NCBI RefSeq assembly: GCF_017876795.1 | Contig: NZ_JAGIOR010000001.1 | Span: 1,312,501-1,376,500 of the forward strand | Origin: Rhizobium leguminosarum | GTDB lineage: Bacteria > Pseudomonadota > Alphaproteobacteria > Rhizobiales > Rhizobiaceae | Direction of reading: 5' to 3' | DNA length: 64,000 nucleotides | In this document: piece by piece, positions 1 to 7,989 of the stretch | Layout of the letters: each line of letters opens with the position of its first letter | Position numbering within the stretch: the first letter of the stretch is position 1 | The notes under the pieces: model-generated | Databases searched by the model: none | Told to the model about the DNA's origin: nothing | The model's input: the letters and a program-made list of their open reading frames with translations, nothing else | Made by a program: the position numbers and the translations under genes

Positions 1-120
1 GGCGGTGACGACCATGCCGTGCTCGGCTTCGACGGGGGCAGGCGAGGCGGCGAGCGCCGAAGTCAGGCTCAGCGACAGGGCTGATATGACGGAGATCGTC
101 CCGATATGCAGGCGGCCCAT
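1..120 (-). CDS. gamma-glutamyltransferase-like protein, N-terminus only (partial)
   Basis: Only the first 40 codons are in the window; the gene runs off the left edge. It begins MGRLHIGTISVIS and has a hydrophobic Sec-type signal peptide with a likely cut after ALAA (about residue 25). The mature start, EAEHGMVVTA, resembles the beginning of periplasmic gamma-glutamyltranspeptidases, which cleave glutathione and other gamma-glutamyl compounds. The family call rests on this short stretch and is an inference; another exported hydrolase remains possible. Confidence 0.5.
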   Translation of the reverse strand, partial: MGRLHIGTISVISALSLSLTSALAASPAPVEAEHGMVVTA

Positions 121-194
121 GATTTCCCCTCTAACGGACAATGATGGGAAGCATATGGGGCTGCGGCGGCCCGAGGCAATGCAAGGGTTTGGCT

Positions 195-1049
195 TTAGGC
201 AAGAAGCTCGGCGAGTTTCCGGTTGGTGTCCTCATCATCCAGCGGCGTATAGACGACGAGCTTCATCTCCGGCCGGCTCGTCAATGTCAGCCCTGTATGC
301 TCGAAGCACATGCGGCCTTTAACCGGATGGTCGATGCGCTTGATACCCGACAGCGGGCTGACGACCTCGTGGCGCTGCCACCAGTCACGAAATTCAGAGC
401 TTGTCTGTTTCAGCAGGGCGATCAGTCGCTCGAAATCCGGATCACCGGCATAACGCGCGCTGTCGGCGCGAAACATCGCCAGCGAGACGCGGGCAACCGC
501 CTCCCAATCGACGAGCAGCCGGCGATGCGCCGGGTCGACGAAGAGGCGATGCATGATGTTGCGCTCGTCACGGTCGAGCGTGACATAACCGCCGAAGAGT
601 ACTTCGGCGGCGCGGTTCGAGGCGAGCACATCCCAGCGGCGGCCAAGCACATAGGCCGGTTGGTGGGTGAGGTTGGCGAGCATGCGCTGCAATGGCTCGT
701 CAACGCATTCGGGTGCGCTGGATACTGTTTGCGACGCCTGGCGGTCGTTGAGGGTGAAGAGATGTTGGCGCTCGGCCTCGTCGAGACGCAACGCATCGGC
801 AAGGGCATTGAGCACCTGTGCGGAGGGGCGGATGTCGCGGCCCTGTTCCAGCCATGTGTACCAGGTGGTGCCGACACCGGCGAGCATGGCGAGCTCCTCA
901 CGCCTCAGACCTGGCGTGCGCCGGCGAAAACCCTCCTGCAAGCCGACCTCGGACGGCGTCAACCGCTCGCGACGAGAGCGCAGAAAAGCCGCGAATTCAC
1001 GGCGGCGGGCTTCGAATGTGTCGGCTCTCTGGTCCATGCTGGGGATCAT
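195..1049 (-). CDS. XRE-family transcriptional regulator with MmyB-like ligand-binding domain
   Basis: A 284-residue protein. An N-terminal helix-turn-helix (about residues 15-85) contains the signatures RRRTPGLRREELA and GVGTTWYTWLEQGR. It is followed by a MmyB-like PAS-type domain with LGRRWDVLASNRAA and the LFVDPAHRRLL motif. These proteins are common DNA-binding repressors or activators in actinobacteria and rhizobia, often next to an SDR or other oxidoreductase that they may control. The divergent SDR gene at 1278 is therefore a plausible target, although a RIME1-like repeat lies between them. A second possible start is the Met four codons later; neither has a strong ribosome binding site. 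Confidence 0.85.
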   Translation of the reverse strand: MIPSMDQRADTFEARRREFAAFLRSRRERLTPSEVGLQEGFRRRTPGLRREELAMLAGVGTTWYTWLEQGRDIRPSAQVLNALADALRLDEAERQHLFTLNDRQASQTVSSAPECVDEPLQRMLANLTHQPAYVLGRRWDVLASNRAAEVLFGGYVTLDRDERNIMHRLFVDPAHRRLLVDWEAVARVSLAMFRADSARYAGDPDFERLIALLKQTSSEFRDWWQRHEVVSPLSGIKRIDHPVKGRMCFEHTGLTLTSRPEMKLVVYTPLDDEDTNRKLAELLA

Positions 1050-1146
1050 ATCAGTCTCGATACCAGGATAAAAACAGAACTGTTTGACGTTTCCAGGCGG
1101 CGCATGATGAAGGCGTCGCAGGTGGTCGAGCCGCCTGCGGCTCGAC

Positions 1147-1261
1147 TAGAACAGGATGATTTTAGGCCCGGTCGGCCCAAAATCTGAATCCTGTTCTAAA
1201 TTAAAGAGTTAGAGCATGATGTCATAAGAAAACCGCTCATACTTTTCGGCATCATGCTCTA
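1147..1261. repeat. RIME1-like intergenic element, copy 1
   Basis: About 115 bp made of two palindromes. The first pairs AGAACAGGATGATTTTAGG with its inverted partner ending CCTGTTCT. The second pairs AGAGCATGATG with CATCATGCTCT around an AAACCGCTC core. Near-identical copies occur at 44190-44301 and 57329-57443. The size and double-palindrome layout match the Rhizobium-specific intergenic mosaic element RIME1. The copy sits between the divergent MmyB-type regulator and the SDR gene. Confidence 0.8.
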
Positions 1262-1277
1262 ATCAAGGAGCAGCATC

Positions 1278-1994
1278 ATGTCCTTACAGCATGTCGTCAT
1301 CATCGGCGGTTCTTCCGGCATCGGTCTCGCCACGGCGAAATTACTTTTGAAACAGGGATATACGGTCACCATTGCGGGCCGCGACGGCGAAAAGCTTGCC
1401 GCAGCAAAAGCATCGCTGGACGGCGATCTGCGCAGCCTCGTGCTTGATGCGACGGACCTTTCCACACTCGGGCAGGCTTTTGCAGGGATCGGCGCGTTCG
1501 GTCATCTGGTGTTGGCGATGGGCAGCGGTCACGGCGCCGGACCTTTTGCAGCGCTCGACATGGCGGATCTGCTTGCCGGGTTCCAGAGCAAGCTCATTCC
1601 GCATGCCGCGGCAGCCCAGGCGGCGTTGCCGTTGCTTGAGCCGGGCGGGAGCGTCACTTTTGTTTCGGCGGTCAGCGCGCAGGCCGCGATGCCCGGCACG
1701 GCTGGGCTTGCGGCGGTCAATGCCGGCATCGAGGCGATGGTGCCGGTGCTGGCCGCCGAATTGAAGCCGCTGCGCGTCAACGGCGTTTCACCCGGGGTCG
1801 TCGACACGCCGTGGTGGAGTTTCCTGCCGCCCGAGCAGCGTGGCAGCGTCTTTGCGGACTTCGCCAGCCGCACGCCGGTCGGCCGCGTCGGCAGGCCCGA
1901 GGATATCGCGACGGCGATCGCTTTCCTGATCGGAAATGGCTTCATGAGCGGCCACGTGATCACCTGCGACGGCGGTGTGCGTCTCAGCGCCTGA
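1278..1994 (+). CDS. SDR family oxidoreductase-like protein, catalytic YxxxK not visible
   Basis: A 238-residue Rossmann-fold protein of usual SDR length. The nucleotide-binding motif GGSSGIG is at residues 10-16, and the C-terminal part (VNGVSPGVVDTPWW, GHVITCDGG) is typical of classical SDRs. The segment that normally carries the catalytic Tyr-x3-Lys reads MPGTAGLAAVNAGIEAM, with no Tyr or Lys in the expected places. It may bind NAD(P) without standard reductase activity or use other residues. AAGGAG lies about 8 nt before the ATG. The palindromic repeat at 2003 follows directly and may end transcription. Confidence 0.85.
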   Translation: MSLQHVVIIGGSSGIGLATAKLLLKQGYTVTIAGRDGEKLAAAKASLDGDLRSLVLDATDLSTLGQAFAGIGAFGHLVLAMGSGHGAGPFAALDMADLLAGFQSKLIPHAAAAQAALPLLEPGGSVTFVSAVSAQAAMPGTAGLAAVNAGIEAMVPVLAAELKPLRVNGVSPGVVDTPWWSFLPPEQRGSVFADFASRTPVGRVGRPEDIATAIAFLIGNGFMSGHVITCDGGVRLSA

Positions 1995-2002
1995 TGTAGG
2001 TT

Positions 2003-2058
2003 TAATGCATGTCGCCCGGAAGTGTGCAGCGGTTCCGGGATAACGACATGGATAAAAA
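2003..2058. repeat. CATGTCG-type palindromic intergenic repeat, copy 1
   Basis: TAATGCATGTCGCCCGGAAG begins an imperfect palindrome with a GTGTGCAGCGGTT core and the closing arm CCGGGATAACGACATG. The same unit recurs at 9735, at about 9993 and, inverted, at about 33684. It starts 9 bp after the SDR stop codon, so it may also act as a transcript end. Confidence 0.7.
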
Positions 2059-2114
2059 GGACTACAGCGTTGCCGCCGAGATGGTCTCGTCGGCGGAAAC
2101 TCGAGCCGGAGAGG

Positions 2115-3170
2115 TCATGCGCCGTGCAGGGTGCCGGGGCCTAACGAGCGTACGGTTCCAAGCGTCTGATCGCGTGATGCAGCGGCGAGCCTCTCCTCGG
2201 CTCTGCGGGCAATTGCCTGCAGGTCGCGGGGCTTGCCGGCAATCTTTTCGATGGCGGCGATGGCGACATCGGTTACGAGATAATCCGGCTTGTGGCCGAC
2301 ACCGCGAACGGTAATGAGCTCGGAGCCTGTTATATCGCGGGCCAGGCCGCGCGAATGCAGGTGCTCCCAGACGATCTCGTCGCTGTCGCCTGTTACGATG
2401 ACCGTCGGCGCAGTGATCCGCGAATAGAGCGGCGACTGTTCCTTCACATAGGCAAGCAGTCTTCTAAAATCCGCCGCGTTGCTGTGGAAGGCGTTGGGTC
2501 GCAGCACCAGCGACGGACCGGTCTTTTCGATGTAATCGGCCGGGCGTGGATTGGGGCGGAAAATATTCAGCGTGCCGCGTTCCACCCGGCTCAGTCCGAG
2601 GGGCACGACAATCGCGTGGTTGAAGAGCCAGCCGACGATCGGCACGGTTGCCACGTGATAATACCAGTCGATGCCGCCCGGCCAAGGGTGGGTGGCGGGT
2701 GCGAGGAAGAGCAGGCCTGATGTCTTCTCGGGGTGGCGCAGACCGAAGGCGGCGGCGATGGCGCCGCCGAAAGAATGGCCGACGATAACAGCCCTTTCGA
2801 TGCCGCGTCTCTCCATCAGCCTGGCGATCGCATCGGCCTGACCGGAGGGAACCGCGTTATCAGGACCGCCGCGTTCGGAATAACCGTGGCCGGGACGATC
2901 GACGAACAGCATTTCCGCCCTTCCTTCGAGGGCGGAGCGGAAGGCAACGACCTGGTCGAGCAGATTGCCGCTGGCACCGTGAATGAAGACGAGGGCCGGC
3001 AGGTCGGCCTGTTCGGGACGCTCGATATGGACGGCGTTCATGCGGTAGCCGCCGACATCCGTCAGTTCACCGATATTTGGATAGGCATATTCGAATTGCC
3101 GCGCCTTATAGGAGGAGTAACCGATGGCGGCGGCGAGGGGGGCGAGAAGAGCGGAAACTTCTGCAAACAT
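2115..3170 (-). CDS. alpha/beta hydrolase
   Basis: A 351-residue alpha/beta hydrolase fold protein. The oxyanion-hole segment HGASGN is at residues 64-69 and the nucleophile elbow GHSFGG at 131-136 (Ser133). An acidic residue in TGDSDE and a catalytic His in GVGHKPD complete a plausible triad. The hydrophobic first 20 residues could be a signal anchor. The substrate cannot be read from the sequence. The last ~50 residues are charged and extend past the fold. The gene stands alone, facing the SDR gene. Confidence 0.82.
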   Translation of the reverse strand: MFAEVSALLAPLAAAIGYSSYKARQFEYAYPNIGELTDVGGYRMNAVHIERPEQADLPALVFIHGASGNLLDQVVAFRSALEGRAEMLFVDRPGHGYSERGGPDNAVPSGQADAIARLMERRGIERAVIVGHSFGGAIAAAFGLRHPEKTSGLLFLAPATHPWPGGIDWYYHVATVPIVGWLFNHAIVVPLGLSRVERGTLNIFRPNPRPADYIEKTGPSLVLRPNAFHSNAADFRRLLAYVKEQSPLYSRITAPTVIVTGDSDEIVWEHLHSRGLARDITGSELITVRGVGHKPDYLVTDVAIAAIEKIAGKPRDLQAIARRAEERLAAASRDQTLGTVRSLGPGTLHGA

Positions 3171-3286
3171 GATCTTAACGGCCGATAGTTGCGGCGGTTT
3201 TGCCGAGAGCGGACGCGCCGCGTCGTTTCCCGTCTGCAGTTCTAAATTGCGCGGCTTGGCCGGAGGTCAAGATCGGCGAGCCGAGA

Positions 3287-3901
3287 TCAGGTGCGGTTGC
3301 CGGCGAGTTTTTCCGCAAGCGTATTGACCTGTTCCTGGGCGGTGCGCTCGGCAGGATAGACATCGAGGAAACGCTCCCACGCCTTCAAGGTCAGCTGGTC
3401 GTTGCCGGAATTGCTGAGGATCGCCGCCATGCCAGAGAGCGCGCCGAAATGGCGCGGCTCAAGATCGAGCACGTGTTCGATGTCGGACATCGATTTGCGG
3501 TAATTGCCCATGACGAAGTTCAGCGTGGCGCGACGGTTCCAGCTTTCGGCATAATCGGGCTTCAGCGCGATCGCCTCGTCGAGGAAATCGAGGGCGGCGG
3601 GATTGCGCTTCTCCTCGATTGCCTTGTCGGCCCATTGCATCAGCAGATTGACGGTGGCGCTGCCGGAATCGTTCCATTCCATGCGGATTTCATTGGCGAT
3701 GCCGCTGGCTTTGTCGGGGTCGCGCTCGCGTTTCAGCTGGCTGAAGAGCTGGTCGAGGTGCTGCTTCGGCGAATTGTAGATATCCGCCTGCTCGACGATG
3801 ACGTTCTTTTCCGCCGCAGTGGCCGGAAAGGCGGAGGTGAGGAGGATGAGGGCGAGCGGCAGCGCCGCTGACGTCAAAGCAAAAATGCGCATGGCGGACA
3901 T
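3287..3901 (-). CDS. exported tetratricopeptide-repeat protein
   Basis: From the Met at 3901 the protein has 204 residues. A hydrophobic signal peptide (MRIFALTSAALPLALILL, likely cut after ATAA) is followed by TPR-like helical pairs, including NPAALDFLDEAIALKPDYAE and a second unit with MSDIEHVLDLEPRHF. TPR proteins act as protein-protein scaffolds, here probably in the periplasm. The open frame reaches 3946, but the upstream residues are polar and would spoil the signal peptide, so 3901 or 3892 is preferred. No partner gene is evident. Confidence 0.75.
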   Translation of the reverse strand: MSAMRIFALTSAALPLALILLTSAFPATAAEKNVIVEQADIYNSPKQHLDQLFSQLKRERDPDKASGIANEIRMEWNDSGSATVNLLMQWADKAIEEKRNPAALDFLDEAIALKPDYAESWNRRATLNFVMGNYRKSMSDIEHVLDLEPRHFGALSGMAAILSNSGNDQLTLKAWERFLDVYPAERTAQEQVNTLAEKLAGNRT

Positions 3902-4012
3902 ATTAGCCCGCCAACGCCGAAGATCAAACAAATTTGACGTGATCACCGCGGTGACCCACCGGATATAGCTGCCGGCGCAGGCTGCGCGGCAAGGCGATCC
4001 GGACGCGCGAAA

Positions 4013-4138
4013 TCAGCCCTGACGAGCCTTGTAGCGCGGGTTCAGCTTGTTGATGATATAGATGCGGCCCTTGCGGCGAACCAGACGGTTGTCACGGTGA
4101 CGAGCCTTGAGCGACTTGAGCGAATTCTTGATCTTCAT
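4013..4138 (-). CDS. rpmJ: 50S ribosomal protein L36
   Basis: A 41-residue basic protein beginning [18 protein letters not shown] and ending [12 protein letters not shown]. It matches the longer alphaproteobacterial form of L36, the smallest protein of the large ribosomal subunit. No zinc-binding Cys-Cys-Cys-His set is present, so this is the C-minus (zinc-independent) type. The gene stands alone, separated from purK upstream by a strong terminator. Confidence 0.93.
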   Translation of the reverse strand: MKIKNSLKSLKARHRDNRLVRRKGRIYIINKLNPRYKARQG

Positions 4139-4198
4139 TTTTCTGATCCGCGATCTCTATGGGGGAATTCACATTCGCCCGTATCTTTAACAATCAAA

Positions 4199-4218
4199 AG
4201 CGCGCCATCGGGCGCGCT
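4199..4218 (-). terminator. intrinsic terminator after purK
   Basis: An 8-bp perfect stem, AGCGCGCC/GGCGCGCT, with a 4-nt loop. On the minus strand it is followed by TTTTGATT. It lies about 85 bp after the purK stop and before rpmJ. Confidence 0.75.
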
Positions 4219-4302
4219 GTTTAGGTGGGGGAGCAGATACCCCGTCACCTTTTCCGTGTCAACCGCATGACGGTGTTTTTCCCAAGGCGCAAAGGTGTTT
4301 TC

Positions 4303-5379
4303 TCAGGCCAAATTCGGCGATTTCCGCGTCAAGGTGGTGACATGACCCATCTTGCGGCCGGGGCGCCATTCGGTCTTGCCGTAGAGATGAACCAGCGTAT
4401 CGGGGCGCTGCAGCCAGTCGGGAATGGCCAGGATATCGTCACCGATCAGGTTCTGCATGACGCAGTCGGAATGACGTCCAGCGCCTCCCAAAGGCATTCC
4501 GGCAACGGCGCGGATATGCTGCTCGAACTGGCTGACGACGCAGGCGGCCTCCGTCCAGTGACCGGAGTTGTGGACACGCGGTGCCATCTCGTTGGCAATC
4601 AGACCGCCATCGGCAAGCACGAAGAATTCGATGCCGATGACGCCGACATAGTTCAATGCTGCGAGGATCGTTTCGGCCGATCGGCGCGCGGCGTTGGCCG
4701 TCGTCGGCGAGATCGTAGCGGGAACCGTCGAGGTGTGGAGGATGCCGCTGCGATGGACATTCTCGGCGGGATCGAAGCAGACGACCGTACCATCCGTCGC
4801 GCGGGCGGCGATGATCGAGACCTCGCGCTCGAAAGCGACGAAACTTTCCAGGATAAGCGGCACGCCGCCGAGTGCGGCATAGGCGCCATCAGGGCTGTCC
4901 GCGACTGAGCGAAAAACCTTCTGGCCCTTGCCGTCATAACCGAGACGGCGGGTCTTCAGCACGCCCTGGCCGCCGAAATCCTCAAGCGCCATTTCGAGAT
5001 CGGCCTGGCTGTCGATCGCGTGGAAGCGGGCGGTGGTTATGCCGCAGCCGTTGAGAAAACGCTTTTCGACAAGCCGGTCCTGGGCGGCTTCCAGTGCCTT
5101 CGGCGGCGGATAGACGGCCACGCTGGCCGAGAGCGTTTCGGCGGCTTTAACGGGCACGTTCTCGAATTCGTAGGTAACGACATCGCAGACATCGGCGAGT
5201 TCGGCGAGCGCCGCCGGATCGTCATAGGCGGCGGTAATCTGCCGGTTGGCGAGCTGGGCGGCCGGGCAGTCCGTCTGCGGCTCGAGAATGACTGTGCGAA
5301 AATTCAACCTGGCGGCGGCAATGGCCAGCATGCGGCCGAGCTGGCCGCCGCCGATGATGCCGATCGTTCTTGCCGTCAT
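4303..5379 (-). CDS. purK: 5-(carboxyamino)imidazole ribonucleotide synthase
   Basis: A 358-residue ATP-grasp enzyme. It carboxylates aminoimidazole ribonucleotide with bicarbonate and ATP to give N5-CAIR in de novo purine synthesis. The N-terminus [17 protein letters not shown] is the typical PurK start, and the ATP-grasp core includes [13 protein letters not shown], the FVAFEREVS region and the metal-binding segment [14 protein letters not shown]. It overlaps purE by 4 nt (ATGA), so the pair is translationally coupled and its products act in succession. Confidence 0.97.
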   Translation of the reverse strand: MTARTIGIIGGGQLGRMLAIAAARLNFRTVILEPQTDCPAAQLANRQITAAYDDPAALAELADVCDVVTYEFENVPVKAAETLSASVAVYPPPKALEAAQDRLVEKRFLNGCGITTARFHAIDSQADLEMALEDFGGQGVLKTRRLGYDGKGQKVFRSVADSPDGAYAALGGVPLILESFVAFEREVSIIAARATDGTVVCFDPAENVHRSGILHTSTVPATISPTTANAARRSAETILAALNYVGVIGIEFFVLADGGLIANEMAPRVHNSGHWTEAACVVSQFEQHIRAVAGMPLGGAGRHSDCVMQNLIGDDILAIPDWLQRPDTLVHLYGKTEWRPGRKMGHVTTLTRKSPNLA

Positions 5380-5873
5380 AGGTCGTCCATCGGGTATTCA
5401 GCGACGGCAGAACTCTGGCGCTCGCGCCACTCGTCGAGCCGGTCGGCGATTTCTTCGTCGGAGAGGGCAAGTACGGCGGCGGCGAGAAGGGCAGCGTTGA
5501 CCGCGCCGGCCTTGCCAATGGCGAGCGTTCCCACAGGAATGCCGGCCGGCATCTGCACGATGGAAAGAAGGCTGTCCTGGCCCGACATGGTTTTTGACTG
5601 GACCGGCACGCCGAAAACCGGCAGCGGCGTCATCGATGCGGCCATGCCAGGCAGGTGGGCAGCGCCGCCGGCGCCGGCGATGATGACCTTGAAGCCTTCC
5701 GCCCGCGCGCCCTTGGCAAAATTGACCAGTCGGTCGGGTGTGCGGTGCGCCGAAATGATGCGCGCGTCATAAGGGATTTCCAGCGCCTCCAGCGTGTCGG
5801 CGGCGTTTTTCATGGTCTCCCAGTCAGACTGGCTGCCCATGATGATGGCGACGGACGGTCTGTCTGTCATCAT
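5376..5873 (-). CDS. purE: 5-(carboxyamino)imidazole ribonucleotide mutase
   Basis: A 165-residue class I PurE that converts N5-CAIR, the PurK product, to CAIR. Recognisable motifs are the N-terminal [12 protein letters not shown], the [10 protein letters not shown] segment with the catalytic His, and the [11 protein letters not shown] loop. The length is normal. It is the first gene of the purEK pair. A small YdcH-type gene lies 14 bp upstream on the same strand and may belong to the same transcript. Confidence 0.97.
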   Translation of the reverse strand: MMTDRPSVAIIMGSQSDWETMKNAADTLEALEIPYDARIISAHRTPDRLVNFAKGARAEGFKVIIAGAGGAAHLPGMAASMTPLPVFGVPVQSKTMSGQDSLLSIVQMPAGIPVGTLAIGKAGAVNAALLAAAVLALSDEEIADRLDEWRERQSSAVAEYPMDDL

Positions 5874-5887
5874 TGCTGCTATCCCCC

Positions 5888-6097
5888 TCAGGCGATGATG
5901 TCAGGGATGATCTGATCTTCCAGCTTGGAGAGCCTGTCCTTGATGACGAGCTTCTTCTTCTTCATGCGCTGGACCCGCAGAGCATCGCATCCGATCTGGA
6001 TCATGGCGTTGATCGCGGCGTCGAAATCCTCGTGCTCCTGGCGCAGACGCGCCACGGTGAGCCTGATTTCTGCCTGTTCCTGATCGGCCATATGCAT
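5888..6097 (-). CDS. YdcH family (DUF465) small coiled-coil protein
   Basis: A 69-residue, mostly helical and charged protein with the DUF465 pattern of an acidic N-terminal helix followed by [19 protein letters not shown]. The function of the family is unknown. The start may be the Met at 6097 or the Met two codons later. It lies just upstream of purE. A second DUF465 gene at 6320 is transcribed in the opposite direction. Confidence 0.8.
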   Translation of the reverse strand: MHMADQEQAEIRLTVARLRQEHEDFDAAINAMIQIGCDALRVQRMKKKKLVIKDRLSKLEDQIIPDIIA

Positions 6098-6319
6098 TCC
6101 CCGTTATCGTCCTCGGACCTTGTCCGACCTGCCGATGATTTCCGCAAGCTCCTATCACCAAATACAGGTAACGGCTAGTTAGTCTTGATCATGAAATTGC
6201 CATCCAGTCTCCATCTTTTGGCCTTCGACAAGCCTTCAAAAATATGTCACAGTCCGCCGCGTTGACACCTTGATCCCCGACGATGATGGCCGGGGAGGGT
6301 AAGAGGAAGGAAGGGTCAA

Positions 6320-6493
6320 ATGACAGTTCAAGCTCATCTTGAATCACTCCAGAAAAAGCATGTCGCTCTTGAGGAGGAGTTGCATACGCTCAGAACAGCT
6401 CCCTCTATCTCCGATACGGAAATTGCCGAATGCAAGCGCCGCAAGTTGCGCATCAAGGACGAGATTATGCGTCTCAAGTCATCCGTCCACTGA
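6320..6493 (+). CDS. YdcH family (DUF465) small protein
   Basis: A 57-residue protein, MTVQAHLESLQKKHVALEEE to RLKSSVH, preceded by a clear GGAAGGAAGGG ribosome binding site. Two predicted helices and the CKRRKLRIKDEIMRLK segment match the DUF465/YdcH pattern and resemble the divergent neighbour at 5888. The function is unknown. A strong terminator follows at 6593. Confidence 0.8.
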   Translation: MTVQAHLESLQKKHVALEEELHTLRTAPSISDTEIAECKRRKLRIKDEIMRLKSSVH

Positions 6494-6592
6494 TCTTCCC
6501 AAGGGTCGCCGGTCGATCATCTTGCGAAAGAAAAGGTAAATCCATCCATTCCGCCTAATATCAGCAAGAACCGGTGATTTCACACCAGATTT

Positions 6593-6632
6593 GCGCCAGT
6601 CCGATGCCTGCAGCATCGCGGCTGGCGCTTTT
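6593..6632 (+). terminator. intrinsic terminator after the plus-strand DUF465 gene
   Basis: A two-part stem: GCGCCAG pairs with CTGGCGC, and inside it CGATGC pairs with GCATCG. TTTT follows directly. It lies about 100 bp after the stop codon of the small gene. Confidence 0.7.
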
Positions 6633-6698
6633 GGGTCGCAGGCTTCGAGCGGCGGTGGGTATTACGCGTGGTGTCCCACAGTCTTGCGGGAACAGGCA

Positions 6699-6959
6699 TC
6701 AAGCCCAGAACTGATCCAGCCACAAATTGAGCTTGTCGAAGCCACGGTTGTTGACCGTGTATATGCGCTTCGTGCCTTCCGAGGTCACCGAGACGAGGTT
6801 GCTTTCGAGCAGCGCCTTCAGGTGTTGCGACACGGCAGGGCGGCTGATGGGCAGGCCCTCGGCGAGTTCGTTGACGGTCCGTGGCGCGCGACGCAACTCC
6901 TCCAGCAGAAACCGCCGGTTCGGATCGGCAATCGCAGAGAAAGGGTCCGTGTTCGACAT
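6699..6959 (-). CDS. ArsR-family winged-helix transcriptional regulator
   Basis: An 86-residue winged helix-turn-helix protein. The recognition region reads RTVNELAEGLPISRPAVSQHLKALLESNLV, and the wing includes EGTKRIYTVN. There is no ArsR-type Cys metal site, so it is more like the regulators paired with AHSA1/SRPBCC proteins. No such partner is adjacent here. The nearest gene is a TauE/SafE permease, separated by a palindromic repeat. Confidence 0.85.
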   Translation of the reverse strand: MSNTDPFSAIADPNRRFLLEELRRAPRTVNELAEGLPISRPAVSQHLKALLESNLVSVTSEGTKRIYTVNNRGFDKLNLWLDQFWA

Positions 6960-7016
6960 GGCGGGAAAGCTACGTCAAACTGGCCGTTCCAGCAAGGAAA
7001 TTGTGCATTGCAGCGT

Positions 7017-7108
7017 ACTACAGCGCCGCGCGTCTTTTTAGAAGGACGCTGTTACACTTAGAATTGCTGCATAACCTTAAATCGATTCCGATTTAAGGTT
7101 ATGCAGCA
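7017..7108. repeat. double-palindrome intergenic repeat
   Basis: Two inverted repeats in tandem. The first spans about 7019-7052 (CAGCG...CGCGTC / GGACGCTG). The second is a perfect 20-bp inverted repeat, 7065-7084 with 7089-7108, around a 4-nt loop. From memory similar units are scattered between genes in Rhizobium genomes. It lies between the ArsR start and the TauE/SafE stop and could end transcription of the permease. Confidence 0.7.
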
Positions 7109-7117
7109 GGGCTGCCC

Positions 7118-7882
7118 TTACCGGCCAAGACCCTCGCGCACGATCAACAAGGCGGCGATGAGGGCCATTGCATACATGAACGGATAGAAGATCTGCGGTT
7201 TCATGCGGCGCACGCACCAGGCGCCGGCAATGGTCGCGAGCGGAGCGAAGGGCAGAAGCGTCGCGGAGGTCGCAAGGTTTTGGGTGTCGAGCTGGCCGAG
7301 CGCGAAATAGGGGATCAGCTTGATGGCGTTGAGGATCGCGAAGAAGCGCACGCTGGTGCCGGTATATTCGCGCGGCTGCAGCTTGAGCGGTAGGGCATAG
7401 ATCTGGAAGGGTGCACCGCCCGCATGGGCGACGAAGCTGCCGTAACCGGAAAATGTGCCCCAGAGGCCGGCGGCCACCGGCCGCTGGCCGCGCGGCGGGA
7501 TTATCTTGCCGGCGCCCCAGCCGTAATTGTTCCAGAAATAGCGCAGGCAGAAGAGAATGGTCACCGCGCCGATGACGATGCGCAGCATGTTGCCCGGAAC
7601 GAGCGCCGAAGTCGCCCAGCCCAGCGCGATGCCAAAGATTGCGCCCGGCAGCATGATCTTCAGCGTCGCCCAGTCGCCATGTTTGCGCCAGATGACGAGC
7701 GAGATCATGTCCATGAAGACCAGAATCGGCAGCAGGATCGCCGCCGCCTCGACCGGCGAGACGACGAGAGCGAGGAAGGGCAGGCCGATCAGCGACAAAG
7801 CGTCGCCCATGCCGCCCTTTGCGAGGCCCACCAAGAGTACGGCGGGCACGGCGGCGTAGTAGAATGACAAATCCTGCGGCAT
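7118..7882 (-). CDS. TauE/SafE family membrane transporter (putative sulfite/organosulfonate exporter)
   Basis: From the Met at 7882 the protein has 254 residues, with about eight hydrophobic segments typical of TauE/SafE. The repeat motifs GLAKGGMGDALSLIGLPFLAL near the start and GSFVAHAGGAPFQIYALPL in the middle are characteristic. The family exports sulfite, sulfoacetate or other small anions; the substrate here is unknown. GAGGA is well placed before this Met, so the longer frame to 7954 is not preferred. It is divergent from the ThiE-like gene. Confidence 0.85.
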   Translation of the reverse strand: MPQDLSFYYAAVPAVLLVGLAKGGMGDALSLIGLPFLALVVSPVEAAAILLPILVFMDMISLVIWRKHGDWATLKIMLPGAIFGIALGWATSALVPGNMLRIVIGAVTILFCLRYFWNNYGWGAGKIIPPRGQRPVAAGLWGTFSGYGSFVAHAGGAPFQIYALPLKLQPREYTGTSVRFFAILNAIKLIPYFALGQLDTQNLATSATLLPFAPLATIAGAWCVRRMKPQIFYPFMYAMALIAALLIVREGLGR

Positions 7883-7989
7883 GCTTTCGACGTCCTCCTC
7901 TTGCAAGCCTCGTCTAACGGAACTACTCACACAAAACGAGTGTGGATCCCTCATTTCGAAGGGGAATTCGCAGGAAACGGAAAGACCTC

